DNA of 36,903 nt from a virus. Location of the stretch: positions 1 to 36,903 of IMG/VR virus record IMGVR_UViG_3300043449_002234. The stretch is one strand, 5' to 3'. The notes under the pieces were generated by a model. That model had not been told where the DNA came from, ran no database searches, and saw only the letters and a list, made by a program, of their open reading frames with translations. The first letter of the stretch is position 1. Each line of letters begins with the position of its first letter. Made by a program: the position numbers and the translations under genes. This document shows, piece after piece, positions 31,781-36,903 of the stretch.

Positions 31781-32449
31781 ATGGTAATTAAAAATAAAGA
31801 TGGTACGGTATATAAAGTCCGATCTCCCAACCCCATAATGATGACTCAGGAGGTATGGGACAAATTCACTGTGCATAACATGAAATTTGATGCAGATACG
31901 GTAAACAATAAAGAAGACGTAAAGCCCACCTCCAAAAAAATTGATTTTGGAGTTTCTACAACCATAAAAAAAGAAGGGAAAACAGAACTTCCTAAAATTC
32001 CAATATTGGAACCCCCTAAAGCAATACAGAATAACAAGATACAAGAATTCGTAATTCCTGATTTCAAAAAACCAGAACCGACTCCAGAGCCTAAAAAGGA
32101 AGATGCAGATGTTTTGCGGCCATCTAGCATTAACGAAAAACTTAAAAATTATAGAAAAGATGTTATGCACTGCATGCTTGCAGAAACCAAAGAAATAATA
32201 GATCCATTGTACGACGATAAAACTGTAAAAGTTAACTTTACAAGAACATTTGTATTTGAAAATATTATCATTCAAGAAAGCGATATGGAATTAATATTCT
32301 GGTCACATCTTGATTTTTTAACTAAGAACTCAATTGTTTATCCTAAAAATGATGGCAGAAGATGGTGGAAAATTAGTTCTATACGATCTGCACCTGAAGG
32401 ATCATTCTTTTCTTGTGTTCCAACTTCAACACAGCCAAGTTTTAGATAG
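31781..32449 (+). CDS. Hypothetical late protein with Pro-rich linker, 222 residues
   Basis: No family is recognised. About 1-40 is a short folded or basic segment (MVIKNKDGTVYKVRSPNP). About 45-115 is a Lys/Pro-rich linker (PKIPILEPPK; KKPEPTPEPKKED). About 120-222 is a compact domain with HCMLAETKEIIDPLYDD, FTRTFVFENIII and RRWWKISSIR. A perfect late box lies two bases upstream, so it is a late gene and perhaps a virion protein with a flexible tether. The long opposite-strand frame here is a shadow. The end overlaps the convergent gene by 8 bases. Confidence 0.6.
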   Translation: MVIKNKDGTVYKVRSPNPIMMTQEVWDKFTVHNMKFDADTVNNKEDVKPTSKKIDFGVSTTIKKEGKTELPKIPILEPPKAIQNNKIQEFVIPDFKKPEPTPEPKKEDADVLRPSSINEKLKNYRKDVMHCMLAETKEIIDPLYDDKTVKVNFTRTFVFENIIIQESDMELIFWSHLDFLTKNSIVYPKNDGRRWWKISSIRSAPEGSFFSCVPTSTQPSFR

Positions 32450-32711
32450 AAATTTTTGTGCTAAGTCCAAGTTTTTCTAGAGCAGCTTGATGATCCTGTA
32501 TTGATTTATAGTAACCACTTTCATATATTTTATTTAAAAACGATGCGGCTAATTCTAATTCCTGATTGCTATTTATAACTGAACATATTTTGTATATTAT
32601 GGGATAGTAAGCCTCTTTGCCATCAATGTTCCATTGAGCAATATGAGAGAGCAATCCATGAGTTTTAAGAAAATTTACGTAACCTGCATCGTTGTTTGGT
32701 ACTTGGTTCAT
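32442..32711 (-). CDS. Small helical hypothetical protein, 89 residues
   Basis: The ATG overlaps the stop of the 1121-residue gene by four bases (ATGA), so translation is probably coupled. The product is helical (YVNFLKTHGLLSHIAQW; ELELAASFLNKIYESGYY), neutral and lacks motifs. It may act with the large protein encoded just upstream, for example as a chaperone, but nothing in the sequence proves this. Its 3' end overlaps the convergent plus-strand gene by 8 bases. Confidence 0.6.
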   Translation of the reverse strand: MNQVPNNDAGYVNFLKTHGLLSHIAQWNIDGKEAYYPIIYKICSVINSNQELELAASFLNKIYESGYYKSIQDHQAALEKLGLSTKISI

Positions 32712-35700
32712 TTTTTAGGTGGCTGTGTAGGTGATATTATTGGGTTTTTGCGAGGTCTGCCGGCTTTCTTTTTAGGCGGTCTAAACTCGGCGTTAATTAA
32801 TTCTAAGTTCTTTTCGAACTTTTCTGGATTACGTACGCTAGCAGCCAATCTTAGGAACATATTTCTTCGTTCTATTTCTTTAAAGACCAAGGTCATAGCC
32901 TGTTTTCTATAAGGTTCGGATTCTTTTCTGCGTTTTTTCCAATCTATGAAAGCTGGTTCATTCAAAATATGCTCTGGCACTGGATCATCATCGGGGAAAA
33001 GTTTGTTTTCCTTTTCGATGTCATGACCATAATCACTCATCATAACACTAGCCATAATAAGCAAAAGTGGTCTGGATATATATTTACCGTTTTCTTGAAA
33101 ACCTTTTAATATATCCGGACCAATTTTTTTTCGATGGTTGCCTGTTAAATTCCAAAGCGAATATAGATCTTCAATAACTTCATCTTCATTTGCGTATTTG
33201 TTTAGTTTTTCCTGAACTTGTTGGTTTACTCCCCGCACAAGCGTTTCGAATTGTTGCTTATCAAGAGGATTTGGAATCTGGTTTATTAATGAAGTGTAAA
33301 GTTTCTCCATATTTGTTGGATATTGTTTTACTTGCTCAATATAATTGTGTGCAAGTTGCGTTATGTCATTTTTTTCTATGGCTGACATAAATTTTGTGTC
33401 AATATTTTTTGTTTGTGCAGCACTAATCTTTTTATCTTTAAGTCGTTTTTTATATTGCTCAACAGAAGCCAAGCTGTATGGATCGGCCTTGTTAGTACCA
33501 GCTAACTCCTGAGGCATATTAAGGTTAACATTTTTCCCGCTGCTTTTGACAAAATTCAAATCATCTTGATACTCTTTATAAAATGCATTTAGAAATTGTT
33601 CTGGTGTTAGTGAGATATTATCAGAAAAGAATTTTGTTATGTCATAAATTGCTTTTTCTCTCTCTTTTGATTTCAGACCTGCAATTTCTTTTTGCAATTT
33701 TTTAATTGAATCCAAATCTTTTTGTGTTTTTGTTGGTTTGGCGTTTAAAGTCTGCATTTGATTGTTTTTGCTTATCATTTCATCATGATGACTTTCTAAA
33801 GCGAATCTTGTTTTCTTCATGGCATACAAAGCTTGCATCATTTCATACGTGCCTTGTATTGCTCTATAAATTTTTTGTCTCTGTTCAATAATGCCGCCTG
33901 CAGCACTAGGCATTACTCCACTAGTTGCGGAATCATAACCATCTGCCGCCTTTTCAATATTTGCTTTTATATCATTGCCAAACAAGCATTGACCGGAAGT
34001 AAAACTTCTTGCTCCCTGCCGGCAATTTAGATCCTCCGACTCTCTATCTAATATTTGGATGAAGTCGCCTCTGCCTCTAGCTGCGCCAGCCAACAGATTT
34101 TGATCGAAATAGCGTTTCATTTCTTTGTTTACAATATTTCTAATTGTATTTGCATCACCATAATAATCTGGTGCTCTGGCGCTGCCAACATTCATGTATA
34201 ATCTATCATTTCCCAAATCGCCCAACACACGTTCTTGTGCTAGCGAGTTAAGCGTGTTTTTCGATCTGCCCATGAGCAATCTTGGCAAAGCTTGTCCTAA
34301 TGGCATATCCTTTTTCGGTGTAACAAACCTATTCACGGCTTTTTTTATCACGACATGCAAAGGTATTGTTTGTCCAGATGCCTTATATTTACAGCCTTTT
34401 TTAAATAAAATATCCATTTTTGCATCAAAATCTGCTTGGTTGTGAAACCTATTTAAATTTTTTGACTCTGCTGACATTCTCAAGGGGTGATGACTAAATG
34501 TCGAAGAAACGTCACTTCCCTGTTTGTAAGCCGAAGGATCCGCTTGCTGGTAATAAAAACGCTTTGCTGCTTCCACAACACTTTTTAAAGGACTAGTTGA
34601 ACTTAAACCATGTTTATTAAGAATTGATTCTAATTGTTTAGCTTTAATAGGATCAATTTTTCCATCTTTTAAAGCCTTCCACCTAGAAAAAAGTCTATCA
34701 AATAAAATAGGATCAAAAGTTTTCTCGCCCAAACCTCTGCCAACCAAATCTGTTTGTGTGGTGTCAACTGTCAAATCAGGATCGTCAGTATCGTGTGGAT
34801 ATCTTAGCTTGACATCTTTGTACATTATCGTTTTATTTAAAACAGGATTTTCCACAGTGTCAATTTTTTCCTTGCCGTTTTGCAGGCGTGTAATTTGCAT
34901 TTTTTGATGTGGAATATCAGTTTTACGATTTATTTGTTTGATAAAGTCCTTGTCTCCTATGCCCTCGATTGTAGTATTGGGAAAAACATCTCCGATACCA
35001 GCAACATCTGCTTGGCTAATTCCTTTTTGGTTTTTCAAAAAGTCAGCGAACTGGCCGTAGGTATAATTTTTTATTTTTAATCTAGCTAGGCGTGCTGCTT
35101 CTTTTCTGACATCACTTCTTTTGTAATTGAAATGAGGATTGCTCTTTTTTTTTGCTTTCAAGTTTTCTTCAGCTTTACGCAAGTATATATTGATTAATTG
35201 TTTTTCCAGTGGTGATGTACCTTCATCAGATACAAGTTTTTCTCTTTTGGGGAAGTGTCCTACGAGTCTTGCCTCATCATCCGTATCTGTTGGAACACTA
35301 ATACCCCTACTTATGTCTTTTAATTTATTTCTGATGGCATCTTCAATTTCTTTCTTTGTCGGGAAAATAAAACCATCTGTAATGTATTTTGTTTCAATAG
35401 GTTTATCATCTTTGCTTCTGGCAATTCTTCTTGGATTATGCAAGTCAAAACCGTCAGGTTTGCCAAATTCACCCTCTAAACTTTTGGCCAAATCTTTAAG
35501 GTGGGGATAAGCTTTGTAGCTTCTAGGATTTGACTCTGATCCTGTGACAAAGTTTGCAAATTCAATCTTATTATCAGCCATGTAGTAATTGTTAATTTTT
35601 TTTATCACTGCTGATAAGTCCTGTTTATCAGCTGATCTAAATTCTGGTCTATTTATAATTTTCGGATTTATTGTTTCTCCTGCTGGAAAAAGTTGAGTTG

Positions 35701-36073
35701 CCCTAGCCTTGGCAGTTGAATTTGCCATATCTTTAACTTTTCTTTCCTTGGCCCACTTTGACAATCGAGCAAACTGAGGCTGATTGTAGTAATTTTGAGC
35801 ATTTAGTTCTTCTCGTTCTTTATAGTATTTAACAACTTCTTTGCGTAAGTGATCTAGGGTTACAAGATAGTGAAAAAGCATAACGTAGCGCTTAGCCATG
35901 GCCTGCGCCCAATCTCGCCTGTCAAACTGCTTCATCAAAAAATCTATATCGGTATTATTTAACAATTTAGGTATTTTAGGTACAGAATTTTCTATACCCT
36001 CGTTGATTATTTCAGAGCTTAGTTTTGTGGCAAACTGCTCATAAATACGGATCATGGCTTGCTTATCAGACAT
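32708..36073 (-). CDS. Very large basic protein with AT-hook-like C-terminus, possible internal/ejected protein
   Basis: No family is recognised in this 1121-residue protein. It is rich in Lys/Arg, Asp, Asn and Tyr and mostly helical, with a charged helical segment near 745-800. The C-terminus has KKKAGRPRKNP, close to the AT-hook core GRP that binds the minor groove of AT-rich DNA. The N-terminal 25 residues (from RIYEQFATKL to INEG) have an aromatic helix with a possible gp21-like site INE-G, as in the smaller targeting-peptide proteins. No polymerase, helicase or ADP-ribosyltransferase motif is visible. GAGG seven bases upstream fixes the start. I infer a DNA-associated head protein, perhaps injected. 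Confidence 0.65.
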   Translation of the reverse strand: MSDKQAMIRIYEQFATKLSSEIINEGIENSVPKIPKLLNNTDIDFLMKQFDRRDWAQAMAKRYVMLFHYLVTLDHLRKEVVKYYKEREELNAQNYYNQPQFARLSKWAKERKVKDMANSTAKARATQLFPAGETINPKIINRPEFRSADKQDLSAVIKKINNYYMADNKIEFANFVTGSESNPRSYKAYPHLKDLAKSLEGEFGKPDGFDLHNPRRIARSKDDKPIETKYITDGFIFPTKKEIEDAIRNKLKDISRGISVPTDTDDEARLVGHFPKREKLVSDEGTSPLEKQLINIYLRKAEENLKAKKKSNPHFNYKRSDVRKEAARLARLKIKNYTYGQFADFLKNQKGISQADVAGIGDVFPNTTIEGIGDKDFIKQINRKTDIPHQKMQITRLQNGKEKIDTVENPVLNKTIMYKDVKLRYPHDTDDPDLTVDTTQTDLVGRGLGEKTFDPILFDRLFSRWKALKDGKIDPIKAKQLESILNKHGLSSTSPLKSVVEAAKRFYYQQADPSAYKQGSDVSSTFSHHPLRMSAESKNLNRFHNQADFDAKMDILFKKGCKYKASGQTIPLHVVIKKAVNRFVTPKKDMPLGQALPRLLMGRSKNTLNSLAQERVLGDLGNDRLYMNVGSARAPDYYGDANTIRNIVNKEMKRYFDQNLLAGAARGRGDFIQILDRESEDLNCRQGARSFTSGQCLFGNDIKANIEKAADGYDSATSGVMPSAAGGIIEQRQKIYRAIQGTYEMMQALYAMKKTRFALESHHDEMISKNNQMQTLNAKPTKTQKDLDSIKKLQKEIAGLKSKEREKAIYDITKFFSDNISLTPEQFLNAFYKEYQDDLNFVKSSGKNVNLNMPQELAGTNKADPYSLASVEQYKKRLKDKKISAAQTKNIDTKFMSAIEKNDITQLAHNYIEQVKQYPTNMEKLYTSLINQIPNPLDKQQFETLVRGVNQQVQEKLNKYANEDEVIEDLYSLWNLTGNHRKKIGPDILKGFQENGKYISRPLLLIMASVMMSDYGHDIEKENKLFPDDDPVPEHILNEPAFIDWKKRRKESEPYRKQAMTLVFKEIERRNMFLRLAASVRNPEKFEKNLELINAEFRPPKKKAGRPRKNPIISPTQPPKK

Positions 36074-36100
36074 TTTGCTACCTCATCAATATATATTAGT
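36074..36100. promoter_or_regulatory. Divergent 27-base gap with late-like elements
   Basis: Only 27 bases separate the two divergent start codons. The plus strand has TATATATT three bases before the ATG at 36101, without a ribosome site. The minus strand has AATATATATT followed by GAGG for the gene at 36073. This is the shortest of the divergent gaps. Confidence 0.4.
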
Positions 36101-36903
36101 ATGAACAATTATTCAAACGAGCTATACCTCAGCATGCCAACCACAAATTCAATAAATTGTGGACAGGCAAGCAATTTAGGCGTTTCAGACCCTCTAGATG
36201 TAGCTTTACTAGGACCAAGACCGGGTAGAGCTAAAATAACTCAACAATTAAAAGATTACATTCTTTTGATGCTTGGCGCACCTGTTGTATCAATCGAATT
36301 AGATGATCAACAGCTAGATGCAGCTGTTGATTTAGCATTTCAGATTTATGAAGAATGGGCTCCTATGGAGTTCTTCCGTTACTATGTTTTCAAGACTAAT
36401 CCCGGTCAATCTATTTACAAAATGCCACCAGAAGTCGGCTGGATTAGGAATGTATACTACAAAACTACGCCAACATTTGCATTTAGTAGTAGTGATTTAG
36501 GTGGAGCTATCCCGATAGAATATTTTTACCCCGGCGGGGCGTATGCGAGCATACAGGGCGGCATGATAGATCCAACAACTCCTATATGGGGTAGAGCTGG
36601 AGAATGGTCATTATACAGTTCGTATGAATACCAATATAGCCGTATAGCAAGCAATATCGGTGGTTGGGAATGGTATGGTGGTTATGATCACATTAAACTT
36701 TATCCTAGGCCCCACAAGGTACATCATGTAATTGTACAATACATTCAAAAAAATAATGATTACACTAGAGTTCAGCAGGCAATGCAGGATGGTGCTTTGG
36801 CTTTTGCAAAAATCATGCTTGGTCGCATTCGTAGCAAGATAAAGAATCCTCCGGGTCCAAATGGTGGTGTACAGCTTGATGGTGACACTTTGCTACAAGA
36901 GGG
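36101..36903 (+). CDS. Neck protein candidate (gp13/gp14 class), partial at right edge
   Basis: The frame runs from ATG 36101 to the window end (267 codons, C-terminus missing). After a variable N-terminus comes LKDYILLMLGAPVVSIELDD, then QLDAAVDLAFQIYEEWAP and YYVFKTNPGQSIYKMP. This layout (a C/I-L-x-x-LGAPV segment, a helix, then a beta start) matches proteins annotated as neck or head-completion proteins in T4-like marine phages. Later regions are Tyr/Gly/Trp-rich (GGWEWYGGYDHIKLYPRPH). The start has no ribosome site and a TATATATT box is three bases upstream. Confidence 0.55.
   Translation, partial: MNNYSNELYLSMPTTNSINCGQASNLGVSDPLDVALLGPRPGRAKITQQLKDYILLMLGAPVVSIELDDQQLDAAVDLAFQIYEEWAPMEFFRYYVFKTNPGQSIYKMPPEVGWIRNVYYKTTPTFAFSSSDLGGAIPIEYFYPGGAYASIQGGMIDPTTPIWGRAGEWSLYSSYEYQYSRIASNIGGWEWYGGYDHIKLYPRPHKVHHVIVQYIQKNNDYTRVQQAMQDGALAFAKIMLGRIRSKIKNPPGPNGGVQLDGDTLLQE

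Noticed and set aside
31688-32275. 195-codon minus-strand frame rich in Phe, Tyr and Cys
   Set aside because: It is the antisense of the plus-strand gene 31781-32449, has odd composition and no ribosome site, and overlaps the start of 31743.

Overview
The window is a piece of the genome of a large, low-GC, contractile-tailed bacteriophage (myovirus) with a T4-like core. The evidence is a tail sheath gene, two tail-tube genes, a gp26-like baseplate gene, neck and sheath-completion candidates, the gp46/gp47 recombination nuclease pair, a UvsW-like helicase and a gp55-like late sigma factor. It departs from T4 in having a short family A DNA polymerase and a B12-dependent (class II) ribonucleotide reductase. 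No bacterial housekeeping genes, tRNAs, insertion sequences or CRISPR arrays were seen. The host cannot be named from the sequence.

Layout: 1-1868 (minus) holds a partial sigma-like protein and DNA polymerase A. 1922-2434 is gene-free with several hairpins. 2435-6830 alternates strands: small late or virion-type genes plus UvsW. 6867-15193 (plus) is a metabolism and recombination block: gp47, gp46, NrdJ, a phosphoesterase, a small virion-type protein, a class II glutamine amidotransferase and an Hjc-like nuclease. 15169-19860 (minus) carries a VWA metallopeptidase and a MoxR AAA+ ATPase behind three baseplate or tail genes. 19896-22721 holds small unknown genes, a TPR protein, the late sigma factor and a small helix-turn-helix protein. 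22718-27798 (minus) is the tail tube, sheath and sheath-completion unit. 28666-31743 (minus) is a neck and virion unit ended by a strong terminator. 32442-36073 (minus) holds a 1121-residue basic protein with an AT-hook-like tail. 36101 to the end is a partial neck-type gene.

Three organising themes stand out. First, at least six otherwise unrelated proteins begin with a short hydrophobic/aromatic segment ending in a Glu, resembling the capsid-targeting peptide of T4 internal proteins (MKTYQEFIAE). They may be packaged in the head and trimmed by a gp21-type protease. Second, genes lie in alternating divergent pairs with gaps of only 27-37 bases, which contain TATAAATA-like late promoter boxes. 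The convergent partners overlap by 4-34 bases at their 3' ends. Third, several first genes lack a Shine-Dalgarno sequence and have a promoter -10 element only a few bases before the ATG, suggesting leaderless mRNAs. In two cases (6867 and 12503) a terminator-like hairpin straddles that start codon, so only the gene's own leaderless transcript should leave it free.

DNA synthesis (PolA, NrdJ), recombination-dependent replication (gp46/47, UvsW, resolvase), late transcription (gp55-like) and virion assembly fit together as one lytic programme. The MoxR-VWA pair and the lone glutamine amidotransferase are the clearest accessory systems of unknown role.
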